NCBI RefSeq assembly: GCF_008704395.1
Contig: NZ_CP023695.1
Coordinates: 4,216,001 to 4,280,000, forward strand
Length of the DNA: 64,000 nt
Source of the DNA: Streptomyces alboniger
GTDB taxonomy: Bacteria > Actinomycetota > Actinomycetes > Streptomycetales > Streptomycetaceae
Direction: 5' to 3'
This document shows, piece after piece, positions 1 to 7,160 of this stretch. The translations under genes and the position numbers were made by a program. The notes beneath the pieces were generated by a model. That model saw only the letters and a list, made by a program, of their open reading frames with translations, made no database searches and had not been told where the DNA came from. Position 1 is the first letter of the stretch; every line of letters starts with the position of its first letter.

Positions 1-576
1 GAAGGGGCCGGGCAGCAGCCGGTCGCGGGCCTCCCGTGGGGCGCGGGGCGAGAAGTGGTCCACGTCCACTCCGTTATGGACGACCGTGTAGGAACCGGTG
101 ATGCCCGCGCGGCGGCCCCTGGCCCGTTCGGCCTCGCTGACGCAGACGATGCGGTCCGTCCAGCGGGCCGCGCGGCGCTCCCAGAGCCGGGCCAGCAGCG
201 CGGTGCTCCCGCCGACCGCTTCGAAGGACCAGGCGTGCGGCTGGAAGACGGTCGGGATCCGCCCGCGCAAGGCGATCCGCGCGGCGAGCCCGGCCTTGGC
301 GCTGTGGGCGTGGACGAGGGTGGGCCCGACGGCGTCGACGACGCGGCGCAGCTCCGCCACCTCGACGCGCAGCCGGGGGCCGGGGGAGCGTGACGCCGCC
401 CAGGGATGCCCGCGCACCCCGCCATCGGCGGCGGCCAGCGCCCGTGGCAGAGGCCCTTCGCCCGGACAGGCCACGTGGACGTCCATCCCCGCTGCCGCCT
501 GGGCGACGGCCAGATCGGTGACGACCCGCGCCACGCCTCCGTCCACGGGCTGGCTGACGTGCAGGATCCGTGGCAT
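1..576 (-). CDS. Glycosyltransferase family 4 (GT-B), N-terminal part; truncated by window edge
   Basis: The frame reads leftward from an ATG at 576 and stays open to base 1, giving 192 codons without a stop. The protein begins MPRILHVSQPVDGGVARVV, the Rossmann start of GT4 enzymes with the GG turn that faces the nucleotide sugar. About residues 80-160 continue the N-terminal GT-B domain (VHAHSAKAG, FQPHAWSFE), followed by IVCVSEAERARG and VVHNGVDVDHFSPR, the typical interdomain link of this family. The donor-binding C-terminal domain lies outside the window. The likely role is transfer of a sugar from an activated donor to a cell-surface glycan or lipid; the substrate cannot be told. Strong GC3 bias supports this frame over the open frames on the other strand. 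Confidence 0.85.
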   Translation of the reverse strand, partial: MPRILHVSQPVDGGVARVVTDLAVAQAAAGMDVHVACPGEGPLPRALAAADGGVRGHPWAASRSPGPRLRVEVAELRRVVDAVGPTLVHAHSAKAGLAARIALRGRIPTVFQPHAWSFEAVGGSTALLARLWERRAARWTDRIVCVSEAERARGRRAGITGSYTVVHNGVDVDHFSPRAPREARDRLLPGPF

Positions 577-894
577 GACGGCGTTGGCCTTCCGACGTGT
601 GAAGAGCTCTGACCACAGCGGAGATGAGAGGTTCGCATCATTTACGCGAATCTGGCGCGTATGACTGAAATGCCCTAAATAGAAGGGCAACTGTAGCGGC
701 TGCGAGAGGCCGATCCGTCAACCTGCGTACGTGTGTCGGATCGGTGAAGGGCATGGTGAATCGGCGATCGCGCGCGTGGGGGCCCGCCGCACATCACTCG
801 TCTGGGCGCACAACTCGGCGTCCGGCTCGGCAGTTGATCCCTGTATACGGGCACCCGGCCCGTACGTCGCACCCTTACCAAGGAGCAGCACTCC
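577..894. other. Intergenic region upstream of the chaplin gene
   Basis: About 320 bases separate the divergent glycosyltransferase and chaplin genes, and I see no credible gene. A small inverted repeat (TGCCC/GGGCA) lies near 671-691. A good ribosome binding site, AAGGAG, sits about 8 bases before the chaplin ATG. Promoters for both genes must lie here, but I could not assign boxes with confidence. Confidence 0.5.
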
Positions 895-1134
895 ATGTCG
901 CGTACCACCAAGGCTCTCGCCCTGTCCGCCGTTGCCGCCGCCGCCGTGGCCGGAAGCGCGGGTGTCGCTGCCGCCGACGCCGGCGCGCAGGGCGCCGCCA
1001 CCAACTCCCCCGGTGTGATCTCGGGCAACGCCCTCCAGGTGCCGGTCCACATCCCCGTGAACGTCTGCGGCAACTCCATCAACGTCATCGGTCTGCTGAA
1101 CCCGGCGTTCGGCAACACGTGCGTCAACGACTGA
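895..1134 (+). CDS. Short chaplin (ChpE-H type), surface amyloid protein
   Basis: The 79-residue protein has a signal peptide (residues 1 to about 27, ending AGVAAADA) followed by one chaplin domain. Typical features are GAQGAATNSPGVISGN, VPVHIPVNVCGN and VIGLLNPAFGN, with two cysteines that in short chaplins form an intramolecular disulfide. There is no LPXTG sorting signal, so it is a secreted short chaplin rather than a wall-anchored long one. Such proteins assemble into amyloid films that lower surface tension and coat aerial hyphae. It closely resembles ChpH-type sequences from memory. A hairpin terminator follows at 1151-1182. Chaplin genes are normally switched on during aerial growth; no regulator site was identified here. 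Confidence 0.93.
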   Translation: MSRTTKALALSAVAAAAVAGSAGVAAADAGAQGAATNSPGVISGNALQVPVHIPVNVCGNSINVIGLLNPAFGNTCVND

Positions 1135-1150
1135 CGCGTCGTCTGACCTG

Positions 1151-1182
1151 ACGGCCGTCCCCGCAAAAGCGGGGGCGGCCGT
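1151..1182 (+). terminator. Terminator after the chaplin gene
   Basis: A 14-bp inverted repeat with one mismatched pair (ACGGCCG.CCCCGC and its complement) flanks an AAAA loop and is followed by GTTTCG. It begins 16 bases after the chaplin stop. Confidence 0.8.
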
Positions 1183-1340
1183 TTCGCGTGTGTTCCTCAT
1201 TCACGTGGGTTCGGGGAAGTTTGCGGGCCAGGGGTTTCCGTACCGGCCTTGTCTCGTTAGTCCCGGTGAAGTGAGACGACAGGCATAACGATGCCTGAAC
1301 GGTGCTCCCATAGGCGACACGAGTTGCCAAAGAAAGGAAC

Positions 1341-1625
1341 ATGATGAAGGCCCTGAAGGCTGCCGCTGTCCTTGCCGGTTCGATCGCCATCGCCGGTTCC
1401 GCCGCGCCCGCGTTCGCCGGCGGCCTGACGCCCACCAGCCTGAACGGCGGACTTGAGACCCTTGCCGGCCAGTCCCTGCTCGACACCAAGCCGGTGAGCA
1501 CGAACATGCTCGACACCGAGAACAAGAACTCGGTCCTCAACACCGCCACGGACACCGTGGAGGGCCTGAACTCCGGTGGCGGTCCGGCGAAGACGCTCGG
1601 CGGACTCCCCCTCGCCACCCAGTAA
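1341..1625 (+). CDS. Small secreted protein, unknown function
   Basis: The 94-residue product has a classical signal peptide with two lysines at the start (MMKALK), a hydrophobic Ala-rich core and a cleavage site near PAFAGG at about residue 27. The mature part is polar, rich in Asn, Thr, Gly and Leu, without cysteines or a sorting signal. Two ATG codons stand in tandem (1341 and 1344); the AAAGGA box at 1333-1338 suits 1344 better. It sits between a chaplin gene and a DUF5949-like gene, in a locus full of small exported proteins, so a role at the hyphal surface is possible. That role is inferred from position only. Confidence 0.75.
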   Translation: MMKALKAAAVLAGSIAIAGSAAPAFAGGLTPTSLNGGLETLAGQSLLDTKPVSTNMLDTENKNSVLNTATDTVEGLNSGGGPAKTLGGLPLATQ

Positions 1626-1694
1626 CTCCCGCTCCCTCCCCCCTTTCCGCTGCGGTGTATCGACCCGAGCGGAAAAGGGAACACACGACGACGC

Positions 1695-1728
1695 AAGGGC
1701 CGGCCCCCTCTCCCACGGGCCGGCCCTT
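1695..1728 (+). terminator. Terminator after the small secreted protein gene
   Basis: A perfect 12-bp stem, AAGGGCCGGCCC and its complement, flanks a 10-base loop and ends in TTT. It lies about 70 bases after the stop codon of the preceding gene. Confidence 0.8.
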
Positions 1729-1851
1729 TCGCGTGCCCGCGCGTCATCGGATTTCGTCGAATGACCCCATCGTGTGATGGAGGCCCCGCGATCGGCCAAT
1801 TGGGTGACAGCTGAGGGAAATAAGAACCACGGCGTCTATACGGTTCCCCTC

Positions 1852-2352
1852 ATGACCTCAACATCCAGCGAACAGCGCCCCTTCCAAGCAACTGACCTCG
1901 GAACCCTGGCTGTTCTTCCCTGGAGCGGCGAACACCCCGACGAGGAGGCGGACATGCCCTTCCTCCTCGCCTACTCCCTGGGCGACACGGAGGGCGGGCC
2001 CGAGGCCACGGCCGAGGCCATGCGCGTCCTGCTCCACGACGCGGGGCTGCCCGTCGGCGGACCCGTCGTCGACGGCGCGCGCCACCCGTCCCTGCCCGTC
2101 ACTCTCCTCGTCGAGGTCGACCAGGCGGTCGTCACCATGCCGCATCTGCACGCGCAGTGCGTGGTGCCGCCGGAGTGGCTCGCCGCGGTGAAGCAGCGCG
2201 GCCACGCCTACTTCATGGTCACCACGCGCGCGTGGCCGGACGCCAAGCCGGGTGAGCCCGTCGACGAGAAGCGCCTCAGCGAGTTCGCGGGCGACGAGGA
2301 GACCTTGCTCAACGCCGCCCACTGCCTGCTGCCCGCGCGAAGCCTGCGCTGA
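1852..2352 (+). CDS. DUF5949-like hypothetical protein
   Basis: The start is placed at the ATG at 1852 (MTSTSSEQRPFQ), giving 166 residues; the open frame runs further upstream but that part looks non-coding. The protein carries PWSGEHP, MPFLLAYSLGD and a C-terminal AAHCLLPARSLR. I recall this pattern from the Streptomyces DUF5949 family, whose function is unknown. No signal peptide or membrane segment is visible, so it should be cytoplasmic. Its TGA overlaps the ATG of the VKOR gene (ATGA, 2350-2354), so the two are translationally coupled. The family name is a recollection, not a search result. Confidence 0.75.
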   Translation: MTSTSSEQRPFQATDLGTLAVLPWSGEHPDEEADMPFLLAYSLGDTEGGPEATAEAMRVLLHDAGLPVGGPVVDGARHPSLPVTLLVEVDQAVVTMPHLHAQCVVPPEWLAAVKQRGHAYFMVTTRAWPDAKPGEPVDEKRLSEFAGDEETLLNAAHCLLPARSLR

Positions 2353-3017
2353 TGAGCACGACCGGACTGCCGGCCCGGGTGCCGCGGCAAGCCGTCGGCG
2401 GGCCCGGCGCGGCCGGCAGGACACCCTCGGACGGCCCCCACCGGACCGAGGGGAGCCGGTCGTTCGGCCTGCTCCTCGTCGCCACCGGCGCGGCGGGCCT
2501 GCTGGCGGCCTGGGTCATCACACTCGACAAGTTCAAGCTCCTCCAGGACCCGCACTTCACCCCGGGATGCAGCCTCAACCCGGTGGTGGCCTGCGGCAAC
2601 ATCATGAAGAGCGATCAGGCGTCGGCGTTCGGCTTCCCCAACCCGATGCTCGGCCTCGCCGCCTACGCCGTCGTCATCGGCGCCGGGGCGGGCGTGCTGG
2701 CGGGGGCCCGCTTCCCGCGCTGGTACTGGCTGACGTTCCACGCGGGCACGCTCTTCGGCGTCGCGTTCTGCACCTGGCTGCAATTCCAGTCCCTCTACCG
2801 CATCAATTCGCTCTGCTTGTGGTGCTGCCTGGCCTGGGCCGCCACCATTCTCATGTTCTGGTACGTGACGTCACACAACGTGCGCCGCGGATTTCTGCCC
2901 GCCCCCCGCGAAGTGCGCGCATTTCTGGGCGAGTTCGGCTGGACTCTCCCCGCCCTGCACATCGGCGTCATCGGAATGCTCGTACTGACGCGCTGGTGGG
3001 ACTTCTGGACGAGTTGA
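2352..3017 (+). CDS. Vitamin K epoxide reductase (VKOR) family membrane protein
   Basis: The 221-residue membrane protein has about five predicted helices. The VKOR active-site motif is CLWCC at residues 155-159 (C155/C158) near the start of a transmembrane helix. The periplasmic loop pair C73 and C81 lies in GCSLNPVVACG, followed by the conserved ASAFGFPNPMLGL segment. In actinobacteria VKOR enzymes use quinones to reoxidise a DsbA-like thioredoxin and so drive disulfide formation in exported proteins. No fused thioredoxin domain is present, so a separate partner is needed. The gene starts inside the stop of the upstream DUF5949-like gene. Neighbouring chaplins contain disulfides, which is a plausible but unproven link. 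Confidence 0.92.
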   Translation: MSTTGLPARVPRQAVGGPGAAGRTPSDGPHRTEGSRSFGLLLVATGAAGLLAAWVITLDKFKLLQDPHFTPGCSLNPVVACGNIMKSDQASAFGFPNPMLGLAAYAVVIGAGAGVLAGARFPRWYWLTFHAGTLFGVAFCTWLQFQSLYRINSLCLWCCLAWAATILMFWYVTSHNVRRGFLPAPREVRAFLGEFGWTLPALHIGVIGMLVLTRWWDFWTS

Positions 3018-3135
3018 ACCCGCGAATGCTCGTGGGAATTAGTTCAGTCGGGCGAAGTTTGCGCTGATGTCGCCCCAGGATCGTTGATTCGGTGACGGCC
3101 GAGCGGCCGTCACGGCGAAAGGACGAGACCCCGCA

Positions 3136-3642
3136 ATGAAGAAGTCAACCAGAGGCGCCCTCGCGGCGGTCATCGCCTGCGCGGCGGCGGTCGGCGGTGC
3201 CGGGTCCGCCACGGCGGCGGACCAGGTCGAGGTACCCGTACCGCTGCAGGGCATCGATTACGCCCTGGGGGTGCAGGCCCCCGAGATCGGCATCGGCCTC
3301 CCGGGGCCCCTGCCCAGCGGCGGCCCGCAGGGCCCCGACTACGTCGAGGGCCAGCTGCTGCCCGACCACGTGGTGCCGCGCGTCCCGGTCAACAACAGCC
3401 TGCCCTCCCTGCGGGTGTCGGCCCCGCTGTCCGATGTGCTCGGCGACGAGAGCGTCGAGTCCATCGACGCCGAGGTGAGCGCCTCCGACGTCACGGCCAC
3501 CACGCCGGGCGCCGGCCTCGGTCTTCCCCTGACCGCGCCGCGCGCCGACCTCTGGGGGCTGCCCACCCCCCAGCTGCCGAGCGCGGGGCTCCACTCACCG
3601 ACGCTGAGCGCACAGCCGACGACCGCCCTCGGTCTCAGCTGA
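3136..3642 (+). CDS. Secreted hypothetical protein, Pro/Leu/Gly-rich
   Basis: The 168-residue protein has a signal peptide (MKKSTRGALAAVIACAAAVGGAG, cleavage near ATAADQ). The mature part is of low complexity, rich in Pro, Gly, Leu and Ser, with no cysteine, no LPXTG and no recognised domain. AAAGGACGA lies about 11 bases before the ATG. It ends two bases before the proposed MelC1 start, so it may be co-transcribed with the tyrosinase operon. No function can be assigned. Confidence 0.75.
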   Translation: MKKSTRGALAAVIACAAAVGGAGSATAADQVEVPVPLQGIDYALGVQAPEIGIGLPGPLPSGGPQGPDYVEGQLLPDHVVPRVPVNNSLPSLRVSAPLSDVLGDESVESIDAEVSASDVTATTPGAGLGLPLTAPRADLWGLPTPQLPSAGLHSPTLSAQPTTALGLS

Positions 3643-3644
3643 CC

Positions 3645-4112
3645 ATGGCGCCCCTGCTGAACCGTGTGGGCCCGGTCCCGAGCCGGGCCCACACCTCACC
3701 GTGCCAGGAGCCCCCGCCCGCCGACCCGGCCCCGCGGCTCCTCGACCGCGTGACGCGACGCCATCTCCTCGGCGTCGCGGCCTCGGCGCTGCTCGCCGCC
3801 GGGGGCGTCCTCCGCGCCGTACAGACGCCGCACGGGGCGGGCCCGGCCACCCCGCCCGACGATCCGCCGTTCGACGAGACGTACCGGGGCCGCCGCATTC
3901 AGGGCGAGCCGGTCGCCCGGCAGGACGGGCACGCGCCGGGGGGCTGGAGCGTCACGGTCGACGGGCAGCCGCTCGGGCTCATGCGCCGCGCGGACGGCGG
4001 CTACCTCAGCATGGTCGACCACTTCCAGTCGTACGCCACACCGCTCGCCGCCGCCCGGGCCGCCGTCGACGAACTCGGCCCCTCCCAGGCCCTGAGCGGC
4101 CGCGGCCACTGA
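3645..4112 (+). CDS. melC1: Tyrosinase cofactor / copper chaperone MelC1
   Basis: The 155-residue product has a twin-arginine-like signal (RVTRRHLLGVAASALLAAGG, about residues 35-54) and the MelC1 core. Recognisable pieces are FDETYRGRRIQG, MRRADGGYLSMVDHFQSY and TPLAAARAAVDELG, with the conserved His thought to take part in copper transfer. MelC1 binds apo-tyrosinase MelC2, delivers copper and carries it through the Tat pathway. No clear ribosome binding site precedes the ATG at 3645, and the N-terminal 34 residues are unusually long. A GTG at 3750 just before the twin-arginine motif is an alternative start. melC2 follows after 43 bases, the usual operon order. Confidence 0.9.
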   Translation: MAPLLNRVGPVPSRAHTSPCQEPPPADPAPRLLDRVTRRHLLGVAASALLAAGGVLRAVQTPHGAGPATPPDDPPFDETYRGRRIQGEPVARQDGHAPGGWSVTVDGQPLGLMRRADGGYLSMVDHFQSYATPLAAARAAVDELGPSQALSGRGH

Positions 4113-4155
4113 GAGGCGGTGCCGGGCGCCCCACCGGACCGCAGAACGGACGGAC

Positions 4156-5028
4156 ATGGCCCACACGCGCAAGAACCAGAGCAGCCTCAGCCGGTCCGAG
4201 CGGCGCAGGTTCGTCGACGCGGTGCTGAAGCTCAAGCGCAGGGGCGAGTACGACGAGTTCGTCCGCACGCACATCGACTACTACGTGTCGGACGGCGACG
4301 AAAGGCTCCGGGTCGCCCACATGACCCCGTCGTTCTTCCCCTGGCACCGCCGCTTCCTGCTGGAGTTCGAACGGGCCCTCCAGCGGATCGACTCGGGGGT
4401 CACCGTCCCGTACTGGGACTGGACGAAGGACCGGAGCCCCGCCTCGTCGCTGTGGGGCGAGGACCTGATGGGCGGGAACGGACGGGGGCCCGACCGGAGG
4501 GTCACGACCGGCCCGTTCGCCCATAGGAGCGGCGGCTGGGTCATCAAGGAGAGCATCACCGAGGGGGAGTTCCTCACCCGCGACCTCGGCCGTCCGCGCG
4601 ACCCGATCGGCCTGCCCACCCCGCGGGACGTGGCCTGGGCGCTGGCCGACCCGCGCTACGACGTGCCGCCGTGGGACTCCCGTGCGCCCCAGGGCTTCCG
4701 CAACAAGCTGGAGGGCTGGACGTCGGCGACCGGCAAGGAGCGGTGGCGCAACCACAACCGGGTCCACCGCTGGGTCGGCGGGCACATGCTGGGCGGCGCC
4801 TCGGTGAACGACCCCGTCTTCTGGCTGCACCACGCCTTCGTGGACCTGCTGTGGGACCGCTGGCAGCGCCGCCACCCCCGCTCGGCGCCCTACCTCCCCG
4901 CACGGCCCCCCGGCCCCGGCTCCTCCCAGTACCGGCGCATCGTCGCCCGCCACGAGCCGATGCCGCCGTGGGACGTCGAGCCGGACGACCTGCTGGGGCA
5001 CAAAGGGCTCTACACCTACGGCGGTTGA
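4156..5028 (+). CDS. melC2: Tyrosinase MelC2 (type-3 copper monophenol oxidase)
   Basis: The 290-residue enzyme oxidises tyrosine to DOPA and dopaquinone, leading to melanin. Both copper sites are visible. CuA is H39, H55 and H64 (THIDYY, VAHMTPSF, FFPWHRRF); CuB is H200, H204 and H227 (NHNRVHRWVGGHM, DPVFWLHHAFVD). The WDRWQRRHP stretch after CuB is also typical. It has no signal peptide, as expected for an enzyme exported piggyback with MelC1. Its length is slightly above the common 273-281 residues, with the excess near residues 100-115. A bidirectional terminator (5048-5080) separates it from the convergent chaplin gene. Confidence 0.95.
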   Translation: MAHTRKNQSSLSRSERRRFVDAVLKLKRRGEYDEFVRTHIDYYVSDGDERLRVAHMTPSFFPWHRRFLLEFERALQRIDSGVTVPYWDWTKDRSPASSLWGEDLMGGNGRGPDRRVTTGPFAHRSGGWVIKESITEGEFLTRDLGRPRDPIGLPTPRDVAWALADPRYDVPPWDSRAPQGFRNKLEGWTSATGKERWRNHNRVHRWVGGHMLGGASVNDPVFWLHHAFVDLLWDRWQRRHPRSAPYLPARPPGPGSSQYRRIVARHEPMPPWDVEPDDLLGHKGLYTYGG

Positions 5029-5047
5029 CACCGCGGGCGGACAGCAC

Positions 5048-5080
5048 GAAGCCCCCGGTGGAACGCTCACCGGGGGCTTC
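5048..5080. terminator. Bidirectional terminator between melC2 and the His-tailed chaplin
   Basis: A perfect 13-bp stem (GAAGCCCCCGGTG and its complement) has a 7-base loop. It lies between two convergent genes, 20 bases from the melC2 stop and 11 bases from the chaplin stop, so it can serve both. Confidence 0.85.
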
Positions 5081-5090
5081 GCGGGACGTG

Positions 5091-5417
5091 TCAGCCGCCG
5101 TAGCCGCCGTGGTGGCGACCGCCACCCTTGTGGTCGTCGCCCTTGTGGTGCCCGCCGCCGTGGTGGTGGTGCTTGTCGCTCTTGTTGACACACTGGTTGC
5201 CGAAGGTGGGGTTCAGCAGACCGATGATGTCGACGGTGTTGCCGCAGAGGTTCACGGGGACGTGGATCGGGACCTGGAGCAGGTTGCCCGAGAGCACGCC
5301 CGGGGAGCCGACGGCCTGGCCCTGCGCACCGGCGTCCGCCGAAGCCAGGCCGGCGCCCCCGAGCACGACAGCACCGGTGCCGACGGTGGCGGCGGCTGCC
5401 TTCGCGATGCGATACAT
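5091..5417 (-). CDS. Short chaplin with a His/Gly-rich C-terminal tail
   Basis: The start is the ATG at 5417, preceded by AAAGGAGAAC at good spacing; upstream in-frame ATGs lack such a site. The 108-residue protein has a signal peptide (to about residue 28, GLASADAG) and one chaplin domain with two cysteines (VPIHVPVNLCGN, LLNPTFGNQCVNK). Unlike the chaplin at 895-1134 it continues for about 27 residues of His, Gly, Lys and Asp (SDKHHHHGGG, HHKGDDHKGG, RHHGGYGG). The core should form surface amyloid. The tail looks able to bind metal, notable beside a copper enzyme operon, but that is inference. Confidence 0.92.
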   Translation of the reverse strand: MYRIAKAAAATVGTGAVVLGGAGLASADAGAQGQAVGSPGVLSGNLLQVPIHVPVNLCGNTVDIIGLLNPTFGNQCVNKSDKHHHHGGGHHKGDDHKGGGRHHGGYGG

Positions 5418-5642
5418 CACGTTCTCCTTTGAGTCGGAAAGAGCGGCTGCTGCGCGCAGCCGCATTTTTCTAACGTCTGTTCTCCCGGGGAAGTAACGGC
5501 ATAAAACGCTTCGGCCACCGTTTCGGAAATCGCTATTCGGCGCGTCAAGCCGACGCGCCGAATACATGGTTTTCTGTTTTCTCATGAGTGAGAGCGGCGG
5601 GAAAGCCGTGTCCTTGGCGAGGGTCCGGCCGTTTCTGAGGGC

Positions 5643-5924
5643 ATGACATCAGCACGACGACTTATCGCCGCTGTCTCACTGGCCGCCGGAACAGCCGCCC
5701 TGGCCACCCCGGCGGCCCACGCCGCCGGCGGCCTGCCGGGGCCGGGCAACATCTCGGTGCAGGGCACGATCAACGAACTCCAGACGGCGGGCATCCCCGA
5801 GGAGCACCGCGCCGTGGTGCCCACGATCGACCAGCAGCTCGGCGGTCTGAGCCAGCTGAGCAAGCTCCAAGCGCTGGTCGAGCCGGTGGCCCCCCTGATG
5901 AACCTCGTGCCCTCCGTCCAGTAG
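5643..5924 (+). CDS. Small secreted protein, unknown function
   Basis: The 93-residue product has a signal peptide (MTSARRLIAAVSLAAGTAAL, cleavage after AHAA near residue 28). The mature segment of about 65 residues has no cysteine and contains INELQTAGIPEEHRAVVP and repeated QLGGLSQLSKLQAL, which could form amphipathic helices. It is the third small exported protein gene in this locus. The stop codon lies three bases before a palindrome that marks the left end of a repeat element. Confidence 0.75.
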   Translation: MTSARRLIAAVSLAAGTAALATPAAHAAGGLPGPGNISVQGTINELQTAGIPEEHRAVVPTIDQQLGGLSQLSKLQALVEPVAPLMNLVPSVQ

Positions 5925-5935
5925 CCGGACACGCC

Positions 5936-6116
5936 CTAGGGCGTGTCCGCAAAGTCCCGCCTGCGCCGCGACGCCCGGCACGCACTCTCGCCGCGTCGGC
6001 CGAAAGCCCAAGTACGCCCAGTACGAGGGCATCCGGCCGCCACGCCGAGAGCACGCACCGGACGCCGCGACGCCCGCCCTGCGGGCGAACGACGGGACTT
6101 CGCGGACACGCCCTAG
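5936..6116. repeat. MITE-like palindromic element with 23-bp inverted ends and CTAG borders
   Basis: The element is 181 bp long. Its ends are 23-bp inverted repeats (5936-5958 and 6094-6116) matching at 22 of 23 positions, both starting CTAGGGCGTGTCCGC. CTAG at each border looks like a duplicated target. There is no transposase frame inside. The left flank (5927-5935) reads GGACACGCC, the mirror of the element's own end, so 5927-5948 is a perfect 22-bp palindrome, as if the element entered the end of an older copy. Similar ends are, from memory, common in Streptomyces genomes. Confidence 0.75.
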
Positions 6117-6766
6117 AGGAGCCGGGCTCCCCGTCTGGCCAGGTAGCGGACCGGGTCGATGTCCGTGCCGTAGCCGCGGTGGGCCCGGATCTCCAGGTGC
6201 AGATGGGGGCCGGTGGCCCGCCCCGTCGCACCGCTGCTCCCGATGCGGCCCCCGGCGCGGACCCGTGTTCCCTGCTGGACGTGGATGCGGGAGAGATGGG
6301 CGTAGACGGCATAGCGGCCGTCCCGCATCCGCACGGTCACCGCGTTGCCGTACGCCCCCGACCAGCGCGCGAGGACGACGACCCCCGCGCCCACCGCGTA
6401 CACCGGCGTCCCGCGCGGCACCGCCAGGTCGATGCCCGTGTGGTGCCCGGCGAGCCAGTCGCCGCGGATTCCGTAGCGCGCGCTGACTCTGAAGCGCCTG
6501 CGCAGCGGGAGGGCGAAACGGCCGGGCGCTCGCTCGGGGGCGAGGCCCCGGGTCTCGTCGGGGGCGACGTGGGAGTCGGCCTCGGCCAGGGCCGCTTCGA
6601 ACTCGGCGTCGTACCCACCCGTGCAGACATCCGCATCCGCTGGTCGCGCGAGGGCGCGGGACGCGGTCAGCGGGGCCGCTCCGACGGCCAGGATTCCGGC
6701 GGCGACGCGCAAAGCGTGGCGCCGCGTGGGAGGCGCCTTTGGCGCCTTCTCTATGTCGTAGTCCAT
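6113..6766 (-). CDS. Secreted M23-family metallopeptidase (LytM-type)
   Basis: The chosen start is the ATG at 6766 (MDYDIEKAPKAPP, 217 residues); an in-frame start at 6802 is possible. A twin-arginine-like export signal follows (PTRRHALRVAAGILAVGAAP). The catalytic domain carries the Zn ligands of M23 enzymes: HHTGID (H109, D113) and GPHLHLE near residue 197. These enzymes cut peptidoglycan cross-bridges in the wall. The domain ends shortly after HLH, a compact LytM fold without extra binding repeats. The stop codon TAG (6113-6115) is supplied by the CTAG border of the neighbouring repeat element, so insertion may have trimmed or altered the C-terminus. Confidence 0.9.
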   Translation of the reverse strand: MDYDIEKAPKAPPTRRHALRVAAGILAVGAAPLTASRALARPADADVCTGGYDAEFEAALAEADSHVAPDETRGLAPERAPGRFALPLRRRFRVSARYGIRGDWLAGHHTGIDLAVPRGTPVYAVGAGVVVLARWSGAYGNAVTVRMRDGRYAVYAHLSRIHVQQGTRVRAGGRIGSSGATGRATGPHLHLEIRAHRGYGTDIDPVRYLARRGARLL

Positions 6767-6845
6767 GCCCGCCAGCTCACTAGCGGCGGGCACGACACGC
6801 ATCCCGTGGCCGCCGTGACTACTCCAGGCGGCTCAATCGGCCCGA

Positions 6846-7031
6846 TCACATGAAGGACATGCCGCCGCCCACGACGCAGGACCTGCCGTACTTCCAGTCG
6901 CACTCGACCTGGCCGACGACGGTCGCGGTAGGGCCGCTCGGGCCCGTGGGGGCCGCCGCGGAGGGGCTGAACACCAGCAGCGGGACCAACACCGCCACCA
7001 GCGACAAAAGCAGTCTGAGGTGAACCGACAC
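6846..7031 (-). CDS. Small secreted peptide, unknown function
   Basis: A GTG at 7031 follows GAGGAG at good spacing and opens a 61-codon frame. The product has a signal peptide (MSVHLRLLLSLVAVLVPLL, cleavage near PSAAAP). A mature part of about 35 residues contains two cysteines (VECDWKYGRSCVVGG) that could form a disulfide. It reads in the same direction as the M23 peptidase and lies about 80 bases upstream of it, so co-expression is possible. Confidence 0.6.
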   Translation of the reverse strand: MSVHLRLLLSLVAVLVPLLVFSPSAAAPTGPSGPTATVVGQVECDWKYGRSCVVGGGMSFM

Positions 7032-7160
7032 GTCCGTTCTCCTCGTGATCGTCGTATCCCGAGACCCTCCGATCCTGCCCAGATGTCACTCATGATCGCT
7101 ATTCCGACACGGTGAGTGACCTGCGGGGGAGCGGGGCGGTCGGCGCTTACGTTGGTCGGC

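Noticed and set aside
1341..1625. Rodlin (RdlA/RdlB)
   Set aside because: Position beside a chaplin suggested it, but the length and sequence do not match rodlins as I remember them.
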